NCBI GenBank assembly: GCA_025526935.1
Contig: JAHLKD010000020.1
Location: forward strand, 310,001-374,000
Origin: Cladochytrium replicatum
Taxonomy: Eukaryota; Chytridiomycota; Chytridiomycetes; Cladochytriales; Cladochytriaceae
Reading direction: 5' to 3'
DNA length: 64,000 nt
Under the pieces are notes generated by a model. The model was given only the letters and a program-made list of their open reading frames with translations, ran no database searches and had not been told where the DNA came from. Of this stretch, positions 33,201 to 44,119 are shown piece after piece. A program made the position numbers and the translations under genes. The first letter of the stretch is position 1. The number at the start of each line of letters is the position of its first letter.

Positions 33201-35072
33201 GTTCCGAATTCTGGAGACGGATGGGGAGACGACAGCGAAATGATCCAGCAGCTTCTTAACGTTCCTTGGTTCCAGAAGCTCATTCAGTGGAAGCTTCAGA
33301 AGTTTGGAATCTGGACCTTTTTGATCAGAGGCTTTCTGCCAATGCTAGCAATGTTCGGTTTGCACGTCACAACAAGCGTTCTTCTGACATCGACAGAGAC
33401 AACCGGAGCCAGCGGAAACAACATCCCACAGCTCATCAAGATCCTTGTCAGTGTCGAGGTTGCATTGGCGGTTTTCCTCTTGGGAATCAAACTTCGAAGT
33501 TTCATTCAATCGCCGAGATTGATCATATCAAACTTTTACACGTTTCTTGATGTCACCGCGATCGGACTTGCGGTTGCCATGTTTATTCAGATAGTTCTGG
33601 ATCAAGTTCCGCCTCGAGCATTCTTAGCATTTTCGGTTCCAGTTTTGTGGATCGATGTTGTGCTGATGCTGCGTATTTTCCAAAACGTTGGGACTCTTGT
33701 TTTGCTTGTTACTGAGATGGTAAAAAGGGTTTCGGGTTTCCTGGCGCTTATGGGCTCGCTAATTTTCGGTAGGTTACTTTTCAGGATCATTTGCGGCATG
33801 CTCAATTGACCATTTGTTCACAGGATTTGCCTTCATCCCCTTTTTGCTTCTGCGAAACGTTGGGAGTGAATCTTCGGTTGATAGCTCCTCAGATCCAAAC
33901 CCGTTCGACTATTTCCATCTCACACTCTTTGAAATGCTGCGTTTTGTGGGGAACGATTTTGATTCTCTCTCCGCATTCCGAACGATTGATTTCCGTGCGA
34001 ACGCAAGTAGCGGAGATTCATACTTGGCAGCATCAGTGAGAGGGTTGCAGTCACTGTTCGTGCTTATGGTGTCGATTTTGCTTCTCAACCTTCTTATTGC
34101 CCTTTTAAACATGGCTGTTGCTGGGGCTGCCGCGAGGGTATGCATTCAAAATTCCTCCCTTGGATGGTGAACTAAATACTACATATGCTGCAGGCACGGA
34201 ATATTTGGCATTATCAGATGGCGGTCCATATCTGTGAGATCGAGCTTGGATACCTTCTGCCACACGAACGCCGGAGGACCGATTGGTTCCCACCGTACTT
34301 CAGTTACACTATGACAGAAATGGAGTCGCGGCTTTGGCAGGAGTTTGTGGATAAGAATCCTCTGGTGTTTGCAGGTGATGATGAGAAGCCAGCGAAAGTA
34401 GCCACGGAAGCGGAACCAGCGCAAAGAGCAGCACCTCAAACTACGACCGGTGCTGCCCAGCCGACAACTACCCAGGTTGATGACAACGGTTCGGACATTG
34501 ACGATCAAGGAGATGACCTTGCTGCTCCAGCAACTGCAACCAGTGCAACTTCTGTCAAAACGACGATGGAAAACACAGCATCCAACAATACAGCCACGAC
34601 CGCCAACGTGACAACTAGCGCAAGCACGACCGTCCCTTCCAGCCTCCCAATGATCACGACGCCAAGCACGGGCACAGATCAAACCAGCACAAACAACACC
34701 ACCACCACTTCCGCAGCCGGCACACTTCCAAGTACAAGCACGGCAAATAGTAGAGGAAGTACAAAAAATCCAGAAATTAAGCTCACAGCACCTCCACGAA
34801 AAGATCTGACTGTTCCCAGACTCCCACCGTCTTCTTCAAACGAAAACACTTCTCCGCCATCGCCGCAGCCGCCTCCCATGGAACTAATTCCCACTGGCGA
34901 CACAGAAAGGTCTACTACCAACACAGATGCCGCTCCATTGTGCACTATATGTTCTAAACCTGGACGATATTGCACGAGATGTCGTAAAGTTGCCTATTGT
35001 TCGGTGGAACATCAAAAAGCTGATTGGAAGGCTGGGCACAAAGAAGTATGCAGGCCTTCTAAAGGTGGATAA
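30213..35072 (+). CDS. TRP-like cation channel fused to a C-terminal MYND zinc finger
   Basis: Five exons (30213-30541, 30602-30761, 30822-33768, 33824-34137, 34194-35072) give 1542 residues. Intron 2 (30762-30821) is 60 bp, frame-neutral and stop-free, so retention would add 20 residues. Residues 1 to ~870 are β-rich and repetitive (TSDGTHVVVRL and KDGELQCWDLERP style), like a divergent WD/β-propeller. Residues ~1000-1245 hold five to six hydrophobic segments: GFLPMLAMFGLHVTTSVLL, LVSVEVALAVFLLGIKL, FYTFLDVTAIGLAVAMF, LAFSVPVLWIDVVLMLRIF, GFAFIPFLLL and VLMVSILLLNLLIALLNMAV. The last is a hallmark of TRP/polycystin S6. A Thr/Ser/Asn-rich linker leads to a MYND finger (CTICSKPGRYCTRCRKVAYC...HKEVC). 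The start MATDITF at 30213 is preferred over the upstream ATG. Channel activity is inferred. Confidence 0.82.
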
Positions 35073-35427
35073 CCGTCGGTTATGTTAGTGCAGCCTTCTT
35101 AACATGATCATCTCGATCCCTGCCATGAGCCTGATTTGTATTGTGTTTGTTTGTTTCCAATAATCACTAACTTCTCCAGTTGCACAAGTTATATTTGTTT
35201 ATTGTATAGTCTAAAAGCCCCGAAAAAGTCATTTGAATATAATTGCTATGGAAGATGAGCTTCAGCTGTTTCAGTCCACTAAACAGACCTTGAGCCTACC
35301 GGCGAGATAGGAAGATCAGAAGTGCCCTCGAAATGTCCAGATTCCTGCCACATTCTCAAATACACTTTATCAGCAAGCTAGCTTTATTCAACCATAGGTC
35401 ATAAAATACGCAACATTTTCAGAAGAT
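35073..35427. other. Intergenic, convergent 3' ends
   Basis: 355 bp between two convergent stop codons. AT-rich 3' flanks with no gene seen. Confidence 0.45.
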
Positions 35428-36278
35428 CTATTCAAAAAGATGTGGCCAAACATCGCGTATTTGAGAAACTTTCCTCACTATTCGAAAGTTGCTTTCCACG
35501 GGTCCGCCCTCCTCTATACGCACCACTTCCCAGCCTAGACCCTTTTAATAGTCAATCAGTCAACATATGTTGGCGGTATTCAAAATCTCTATTACCGCTG
35601 CTACGGAGCAGTTGTCTTCCGAGTCATCGGCAAAGTAGACCTCAACTCCATCTATCGATCCACCGACTGCCTTCTCTGCTGCAGCCACATAGAACTGGGG
35701 GTCACATTTGGAAACGAAGGGTTCGGAAGCGTATTCCACTGCCACGATCCCATCCAACGTCCCCGTCAGACCCAGTCGTTCCAGCACGCGATCCGCATGC
35801 TCTTCGCTTCCGTTCGTCAAAGCCCACTTCCCCACGCCGTCTCGGACTCTTCCGATCATCTCCGAAATCTCCAAATCTCTTCGGAGCATAGAGAGATCGA
35901 GATCGTGCACGTAGCGATCAAAACGCGCAACGTCAGTTGCGGCGAAATCTGGGGGTGGAAATATTGAGTGTTTCCCTCCGTTGTCATTGAGATCGAATCG
36001 CTTATTTGTTACCATGGTGCAGAATTAATCCACGGACAGTCAATCCTGATACCATGGCGAATCAGACATTTGTGTTTGTACATTGATCCCGCATCCTTAC
36101 CATACCTCCCACTGTACTCCCTCGAAAGTCGACGGGCTGCATCGGCATCCACGCCGAGTTCATTTTTCACGAACGCTACGATGCGCTGCCCAAGTTCCCT
36201 CATGACACCCGCACTTGCCGGATACAAAGTGTTATCCACATCCAGAAACAGCACACGGTTCAATTATTTCGATGCCAT
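35428..36278 (-). CDS. HAD-family pyrimidine 5'-nucleotidase-like protein with a TAA at codon 5
   Basis: Four exons (36278-36101, 36045-36013, 35948-35596, 35541-35428) total 226 codons with introns of 55, 64 and 54 bp, all in phase. It resembles yeast Sdt1/Phm8 nucleotidases: FLDVDNTLY (motif I DxD), YGLTVRGLILHH, WALTNGSEEH (motif II), SKCDPQFY (motif III Lys) and VYFADDSEDN (motif IV). The family releases pyrimidines or phosphate from nucleoside monophosphates. Oddity: the only ATG upstream of the DxD motif (36278) is followed in the same frame by GCA TCG AAA and then TAA (36266-36264) before LNRVLFLDVD. No AG acceptor lies between that stop and the motif. Everything downstream is intact, so this is either a new nonsense mutation, near-cognate initiation at TTG 36263, readthrough, or a base error. 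Confidence 0.8.
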
Positions 36279-37085
36279 AGTAAGATTTGTGGCTTATTGG
36301 AAAAGTTGTAAAAAACAAAGAATTCTGTTCCGACTTTGGCCAACAGGGAGGCTGCTTTGGATGGATCAACGATCCTTGTATACCAACAAAGCAGATGAGT
36401 CGAGTAATCATGGGTACTGAATCGCTCGACATGGAGTTTTCACGCTCAATTGCGGTTCACGTAGTCAGGGAATATTGATGGCTCCGAAATGTTACTGTGC
36501 GCTTTCTGTAACTGAAGGTGGAGACGCATCCAATGATTCGGTTGAAGAACCTGGCGGCGATAACCACATTGAGTCATCTCATCCCATCCTTGGAAGCGTA
36601 ATGGTCGCTTGTATGAACCTATTCGCGTCAGCAAGCTAATGCTTTCGATCAAACAGCCTTCATTCGACATCGAGCGTGACGTTGAAGAGTTTATGACGAA
36701 AGTGGAGATGACCAAGTGGGCCATACGACAGGCAGTTACTTGCTCATTCCAGAAACTTATTTCGAGGGAACCCATGAATCGGATGGTGTTTGGAAGATTC
36801 CTCACAAGTAATATCGAAATAGGACGGCAGCCGAGGATGAGTTTACTTAAATTTGGTTGCGAGTGGTCGTTGTAATAATACTAAGTCTATGAAGACGATA
36901 ATTGCCTCCCAAGCTGAAGACGACAATTCGTCCAAGTATCTGGGAAACATAGTATATATTTCTGTGGAAAGCCATCCATAATAGAATGTGATGGAAAAAA
37001 TCGAAGTGCAACCGAATAAAAGTAAAGCAGAAACAGATTATCAAATACCCGAAATTCGAACATATTGTAGATTCCAATGATGACC
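36279..37085. other. Intergenic region of about 800 bp
   Basis: Between the nucleotidase-like start and the UXS stop. Open frames exist on both strands (36446-36875) but none has recognisable features. Nothing is called. Confidence 0.45.
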
Positions 37086-38520
37086 CTAGTTGATGTCATC
37101 GATCACGCCCTTGAAATATTCCACAGTCTCCTCGATCCCTTGAGTGACCATAAACCTCGGTCTCCACCCCAAAAACGTCTTTGCCCTCGTGATATCCGGT
37201 CGTCTTCGCTTCGGATCGTCCGTCGTCGCTGGTAAGTTCAGAATCCTTGTCTCCATGTTCACCACCTCCCTGATCATCTCTGCAAACTCCTGAATAGTAT
37301 ACTCCTCCGGGTTGCCCAGGTTTACCGGCTCCGAGTACGTCCCGTTCATGAGAGCGATGAGCCCGTCGACGAGGTCGTGGACGTACTGGAACGATCGTGT
37401 TTGCTCTCCGCCACCGTATACTGTGAGATCCTCGCCTTTGAGGGCCTGGATGATAAAGTTGGAGACTACCCGGCCGTCGTTCTCGTTCATGCGTGGGCCA
37501 AATGTGTTGAAAATACGAGCGACACGGACGTCGACACCGTCCTGTTTTGCGTATGCATATGTGAGAGTTTCAGCAACTCGCTTGCCTTCATCGTAACATG
37601 CTCTTGGACCAATCTACCGGAGAAACGTTGGTCATTCGTACAGAAAAATAATTTAAATCTTAATTCATACTTACCGGATTTACATGTCCCCAGTAAGACT
37701 CTTTTTGTGGGTGTTCCTCGGGGTCTCCGTAAACCTCTAAGCATTCCAACTTAATTCAGAATACATATTGATGCCACCAGCCATCCCACTTACCAGAGGT
37801 TGAGGTGATTAAAAATCTAGCTTTCGTCCGCTTCGCCAGGCCAAGCATGTTGATCGTCCCCATCACCGATGTCTTTACCGTCTTGATCGGGTTATACTGA
37901 TAATGCGGAGGAGATGCAGGGCACGCAAGGTGGTAGATCTGGTCAACCTCGATAAGGATCGGATCCACAACATCATGACGCACAAGCTCAAAGTTGGGGT
38001 GTCCGATCCAATGCTGAATATTCCTCTTGTTCCCCGTGAAAAAATTGTCCAGCACAATTACTTCATGTCCGAGGAGCATGAGCCTGTCCACAAGATGCGA
38101 GCCAACGAAACCGGCGCCGCCAGTCACAAGGATGCGTTTCTTGTCGGGAGTGCGAAGCTTGCGGACGGGAGGGTAGGTCCGCATGCCGCTGATGTTGTTG
38201 TACAGAGACGATCCTTGCGCTAAAGATGGAGCAACGGTGGAGGTGGAGTTCAGGTTGGGATTCGAGTATGCTACCCGAGGGCCATCATAGTGGAGCCAGC
38301 CGTCAGCTGATTCGTTGAAGGGGTTGAGGTTCAGGTAAAGCCTTCGAAGAGCAGAGAGCGGCAGGGATTCAGAATCGTTCCCGACATGGGTCACCCAACC
38401 TGGTTTGTATGCATTGGGGTCTTCATCTGTCTGGTGCTTCAGAGATCGACGTGTTGTGAGTGCGCTTGATGAGAATGGAGCGGGAGAGGAGTCTCTGGAA
38501 TGATTGGGATCGGAGGACAT
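37086..38520 (-). CDS. UXS1: UDP-glucuronate decarboxylase (UDP-xylose synthase)
   Basis: Three exons (38520-37794, 37736-37675, 37613-37086) give 438 residues. An SDR enzyme that converts UDP-glucuronate to UDP-xylose with bound NAD. After ~125 disordered residues comes the Rossmann loop [14 protein letters not shown], then [24 protein letters not shown], the TSTSEVYG serine, and catalytic YDEGK in [11 protein letters not shown], with [10 protein letters not shown] and GRVVSNFI later. These are characteristic of UXS rather than of epimerases. No N-terminal membrane helix is present, so a soluble form is expected, unlike animal Golgi UXS1. The product supplies xylose to glycans. UXS is absent from many Dikarya but known in basidiomycetes and early-diverging fungi. 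Confidence 0.95.
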
Positions 38521-38990
38521 CGCTGAGGAGGCAGGGGACGGAGCGCAATAATCGAAAGAGAGAAAGACAGTGTATGCGGGTGTCTCGTGGCGGTCGGCAC
38601 AACTGATGTTTTGAGGGACGGGACGGGGTTGGGTGTCTTGTCTTGCTCACGTGGACGCTTTGAGCCCATCGATTAGTGACCGATGGTGTGCTACTTCCAT
38701 GGATTTATCACACAGCAGCATGATCAAACTCTGTGCAATTTGAATGGGAGCAATATATCTTCCTCGGCGATGATAATGCCATCGATGCTTCCTCTTCTAT
38801 GCAAGAGACGTCTTGTGGTGGCGGCACTCCCTATTGTAGGAACGGGTGCGTGAGAAACTGTCGGTCGAACACGTAGTGTTGATAATATTCTGATTTATAA
38901 AACTGATAAAAACTCGGGAGCCAACTCAGATTCATAGAAAAAAAGCCATGTGCAGATTTACATAAGGCAAACAGTTTCAGATTGTCCGGT
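38521..38990. other. Intergenic, 470 bp
   Basis: UXS promoter plus the 3' flank of the MFS gene. The UXS 5' flank is rich in CT tracts on the coding strand. No gene. Confidence 0.45.
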
Positions 38991-40587
38991 CTAGGCACTA
39001 GCAGGCACAGAATCTTTCTTGGTTGCCTTCTCAGGAGCAGATTCCTCATCTGCTGCCACAACCGCAGTCGTGTCCATTTCTTCTTTGGCTTCTACAAGCT
39101 CATACTCGGACCCGCTTCCAAACTTCCACCAGATCAAGCCCGTCACTCCCATCGACGCGATCAAGAATGCGAAAACAGTCCAGTTGCCCCACGAGTACGT
39201 CGGTGACGCAGTCGAAGGGAACAAAAAAGGCGCGGTGATACCTCCAATATTTGCGATCGCAATCATGCCGCCGGTGGCAAGAGCCGTCGCCGTGGATCCC
39301 GAGACCGTTCTTGTTCGGTGCGCGATGAACGGAATCACGGCCGAGTTTGTGCACGCGATCAGGAGAACACCAATGTATCGCACTGGGATGTTGTTCGACA
39401 CGGTGGCGAGGAGGAGGTAGCCCAGTGAAGTGAGCGCGAGACCGCCGAGGATATGACGGCTGCGTTCTCTGGTCTTGTCGGAGTGGAACGAGTTTGATAC
39501 GATGATGATGAAGCCAAAGACGTTGGGCGGGATCGTGAGCGCCTGGGCCGCGGGGCCTTTGAAACCGAGTGCGGAAATGATTACGGAGTTGAAATAGCCG
39601 AAGGCATTGAGGGAGTTGGTCATCAGGAAGTACTGGATCGAGAACACCCAGAACCACGGGTCTTTGATCGTCTCCAAGGCTACTTGCACGTCAAAGTGCT
39701 TGTCGGTTGATTTCGGAGTTCCGTCTCCCAACCGGCTGACGGCAAACTCACGCTCTTCTTCCGTCAGGAACTTTGCGCTGTCGGGGTAGTTGGGCATGAA
39801 GAACAGCACAAGGATGCCGACGATGATGGCTGGCGCACCCTCGATAATGTAGAGCCATTGCCAACCTGGATGGGAAAGCAATTCAGCATTTGCTTGTTCA
39901 TATCATTCGAATTTGACATAATAACGACCTTTGAGACCACCAACGTCGTGCATGTATGAAATTCCGGTTGAAATCAAACCACCAAAAGCACCAGCGACGG
40001 ACACGGAGGCGGCGAACAATGCCATGCGGGAGGCACGCTCAGAAGGTTTGTACCAGAAGCAGAGGTAGAAGAGGGCAGACGGGAAGAAACCTTTAAAGAG
40101 TAGAACAGGTAAGTCATCGCACCACACCAAGAGGAGTTGATGCACTCACCAGCTTCAGCCAGCCCAAGGAATACACGACATATGACCAGCCCTTCATAGG
40201 TCGAAACTGCAGCAGTGCACATAGTAACAATGCCCCACGTAATCATGATTCTTCCGAGCCAAATTGACGGCGAGAAGTATTTCAGCATGATGTTGCTGGG
40301 GAACTCCATCTACATTTCACAACTATCAGGCAAATCGCATTCATTTTGCCATACCATGAGAAACATACCAACACGTAGGGCACAAAGAAGATGCTGACGG
40401 CGAAGTTGTACTTTGTTCCATCGAGCCCGAGTGATTCACCCATACTCGCACCAGGTTTGTCGTTGTTCAGCGTGTAACCGTTTCCGATGTTGGTCCGGTC
40501 AAGGTAATTGATGAGGTAGCAGACGCAGATCCATGGGAGGAGGTTCATGTCCAGCTTGCGGACCAATGCCTTTTCGTCGACAGACAT
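38991..40587 (-). CDS. MFS transporter, allantoate-permease/anion:cation symporter (Dal5-like) family
   Basis: Four exons (40587-40369, 40309-40150, 40090-39929, 39865-38991) give 471 residues, all in phase. The N-terminus KALVRKLDMNLLPWICVCYL then NYLDRTNIGN is the classic start of fungal Dal5/Tna1-type permeases. It is followed by GLAEAGFFPSALFYLCFWYK with the conserved Pro and Trp-Tyr, then TM5-6, and a central loop with LTEEEREFAVSRL. Twelve helices are expected. The family imports organic anions such as allantoate, nicotinate, pantothenate or biotin precursors by proton symport; the substrate is not evident. The C-terminal tail is acidic and Lys/Ala-rich. ATG 40587 is the obvious start. 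Confidence 0.92.
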
Positions 40588-41099
40588 GATGTTACGAACA
40601 AAACGAGACTAGTGTGGGGTAAATGGGCGTGGTGAGCAGATTTAAATGGTGAGCTGATCCGGACAACGTGGTTATCTTGTATCAAAGTTGAATCTTGATT
40701 GTTTTTGAGATGGGACAGTGTTATCGGGCATCACTCTATATTTTGAAATTTTTTGAATGCTGGTATCTAATCAGGCGAGACATTTATTGGATTGACAGAG
40801 AAACGACGAATTCGCAGGTGTGGGGCGTTTCCGATTTCGGTGATCGGTGATATCCGAGAGAAGGGGCGTTATGGCTGAGGTTCAATAAAATTTTTTGGAT
40901 GCTCAATATTACATGCAATGTGATCATCTTGAAGACATTCATCATAAACAAAACAGAAAAGCTAATACAGCGGTGCCGCAATCCCGGAATATTTCCTCAT
41001 TTCCGCTTTTTCAATGAGCGGCATTAAGAAATCAGATTTGAACGCAGGATAGACGGTTACACCATCGCCAGCACAGAGAAGCAGATATGTAATTGGTTT
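40588..41099. other. Intergenic, about 510 bp
   Basis: 5' flank of the Dal5-like gene on the minus strand. AT-rich, no gene seen. Confidence 0.4.
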
Positions 41100-43330
41100 A
41101 TATTATCCGAACACTTCAGCCAAAAGAAGATCAGACAGGTTCAGCTCGTCCTTGCTCAGCCTCAGAAACAGCTTTGCTATTCGCAGCCGTCCCGCACTGG
41201 GGTTGTTCAAACGTGTATCAGCATCTTTTGGACCATTGCTCGTGTCCTTCGTTCTACGGTCCAATAACTGCAAGAATACAACATCGTCAGTTAAAACATG
41301 GAAGCGGGTAAACTCCATGATGATTTCCAATCGCTCTGCATCACGTTTGTTGACCAGATATAAAGTATCCTGCACGGTAGGCGAAAATCCAGCGATAGAA
41401 TTATGCGCACAACTTCTTTTCTGCGAGATAACGCATTAGCTCTGAGTTTTTCTGATGTCGCTAGTGCAATTCTGTCAATCCAAACGCATCTGCAACCGTT
41501 TTGATAGAGCAATTCCGCAATTTGTTCATGCACGTTGTCGTACAGAACTGCCATAAGGAAGAATAAGCTGTGATCTTCCAATGAATCATCTTTAATGACT
41601 TTGTTTTCCGTCCGGCGGTATCGGTAGGACGAAAACACAACTCCGAAGTCCAACATTCGGTGAAGGAGAGTAAACGCTGAACTCGAAGAGCTTGCCGAAC
41701 CATTATGTCAATACCGAATTCGACCAAAGGTTCAAAGAACTGAAGGGACGTGTTGCTGCATAATTGGGATTAATCGGCATTGCTCGGGAAGCACCATTTC
41801 GAGCAACCAGCGCAAGAGAATATCTCTTACAGCGTCGAAACTGAGGAATCTGCGCCGAGTAAAACCTTTGGTGGTGTTGTAAGTGCGGTCATAATAGAAG
41901 TTTTGATGTATAATCCTGATGCGATGACACGAATTTCGTTGATACTGCCATATTCAAGCAAATAATCCAAAAGATCTAGATCTCTTGAGCGCACTTTGAG
42001 AGGTACTTTTCGAGCTGCAAGAAACTGAAGAAAATCGGCGATTTCATATGAGTATGTCTTATTTTCAGGACGAGCTTGAGAAATGTGGAGCTGTTGTTTA
42101 TCGGATTTCATTGCATGAGCCGGCTGAAGAAGAATTTCGTCTACCTCCATGTTATCGATCGAATATTGAACAGCAAAGTCGATTTCTCTACAGCTTCCAG
42201 AATTCAGTATATGCTCCAGGAATTCGGTAGGGGGGCGCAGAACAACGAGTCCTTCGCCCGAACTGATGTAAGAGCTTTTAAGGCATCTGCACTCGCAACA
42301 ATCAAAATCAATGACCATGTTACGGTTCAAAAATTCACCCAGGTATGTTTCTGGCGACATCAGCTGCAGCAAGTGCCACGATAATAGACCCCTGCTCAAT
42401 CCTTACAAGCTTTGGTGAAAAAAGTGTGTGACATGTAACTGTCGAGTGGATTGCAGTAGATCATCTTCGTGAAAATTGGAGAAGCTCCTCGAAAGATGTG
42501 CGCCGAACTTATCCTCTTTCCTCTGGGTCCCTAAACTTAGTGCAACTGACGACAGTGTCGGTCAAATCTTGTGAGCTCCACGTTTTTTCTTGAATGTGAC
42601 AACGCACGCTCCGCATTTTCAAGTGATCCCACCAGTAGAGCACCTGCCAGAAATCGCTTCACTGCCTCGGCCACCCGTTTGTCAAAGGGGATGTTTGAGA
42701 TGAAATCCCACAATATCTCCACTGATTCTGATATGCCCAGTGTAACCGCAAATTATGTCAGCTTTGGCAATGCGTCAATCACATCAATCCTTTCATCGAC
42801 GACAAGTTAGCTCTTCGAAAGATTTGGAATGGTTACGAAGCGGGAGACTCCCCGACCTTAGATAGATTCATGAGGGCCACCTTTCGGAGAATCTTTTATA
42901 TGAATGCTCTTGTATTGATCGATAAACATCGCTGCCACTCTCGGATGGTAAACTGTTTCCAATGCACAGCTGAGGTGCGGGCCACACCCATCGTTGTCAC
43001 ACTCTGGTATTGCACCAGCTTCAAAAAAAGCACCACAAAGTTCCAGCATTTGAGATTCTGAGCCCTTGATACAATCCAGCTCATCGTTAGACATTTCTAA
43101 ATGTTAAACTTTCCGGCATACTTTTTCAGAACCTTGATTGCAAATTGCTTTTTACAATGTGCCCATTCCAAAGCTGTCCGGCATCCGTCGATGCAGAAAT
43201 AATGAGCAGTGAGAGTATGTTTGCGGAAAACTCCTTATGTTCTGGTCAGCGAGTGCACATCGCCCAAGCTTAGGAACGGAGCCAAGTTATCGGGGAGATA
43301 CCTTGGCCAACAATCAACAGTGGTCTTCAT
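41100..43330 (-). pseudogene. Decayed ankyrin-repeat-like region
   Basis: Minus-strand fragments in several frames have the look of ankyrin or ankyrin-like repeats: CRTALEWAHCKKQFAIKVL near 43170, FFEAGAIPECDNDGCGPHLS near 43000, LDLLDYLLEYGSINEIRVIA near 41950, VHEQIAELLYQNGCRCVW near 41500 and LEIIMEFTRFHV near 41310. The longest open piece is 42399-41827. The pieces follow one order but need both splices and frame changes to connect. Whether this is one broken gene, two, or a live gene with several introns cannot be settled by eye. Confidence 0.4.
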
Positions 43331-44119
43331 TTCGCTGTTCATAGGGTTTTATCTGGTGTCCACAAATAGGTAAGGATGCAACTGGGGCGATCTGACACTC
43401 CGCTTTGGGGAGGGCAGCCAGTCCTATCGGCTGCTCTCGATCCCGCCGTGTTATTTTTTCTCTCGGAGCAACTAGCCTGACCGGCTTGCCTTGGTGGTGC
43501 TGGAGGCGAGACCTTGGCGTTGGGCAGCAATGAGGCTTGAGGATCTCTGCCATTCCGGTGTCTTTTGCTTGTCTTAGCTTCTTGGTTACGTATCTGTGCA
43601 CATCATTAATGTTAAAGAACAACAAAAAAGATATTGTATTCGATGCGAATCATACATACTAAAGCTTATTTTCCCTATTATTTGCGTTTGCTGTTCAAGA
43701 TAAATTTCACAGGAGGCCTCTCGCCATTCAACAGTTGAGACTGCGGCCCACTCCTGGTTGGAGGAAGAAGACGCCAGTTTCGTCTTCGTAAAGATCCCGG
43801 GCACAATGTGTTGGGCTAAGCAAAATTCTTCTTTTTTTTTAATCGGTCTCATTCATCAAGTGTTTCACGAAAAAGCAATAAATCTTATAGATTAATTGTG
43901 CCTTGCTACAGAACTTCATAAAATAGAAAGTGCCGAAATTAGCGTCAGAAGTGCCGCTCGCCGAAAAACGAAAATTGCCCGGGCTGGGTGAGCTGATTCA
44001 TACCAAGGCGGCGGAAATCGGCGTGGAGACAAATGCGCACGTGGTCTGCGCATTCCTGATAAAATGTGGGGCCATTGGTGATCCCAGCATCACAAAAAAC
44101 GAACAGCACTAGACCAGAA
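43331..44119. other. Intergenic region upstream of the monooxygenase
   Basis: About 790 bp. Minus-strand open frames at 43339-43852 show no recognisable domain. The promoter of the plus-strand monooxygenase must lie at the right end. Confidence 0.4.

Noticed and set aside
36609-36875. Plus-strand ORF of 88 codons upstream of the UXS 3' end
   Set aside because: Weakly protein-like but with no family signature, no splice support and a competing ORF on the other strand.
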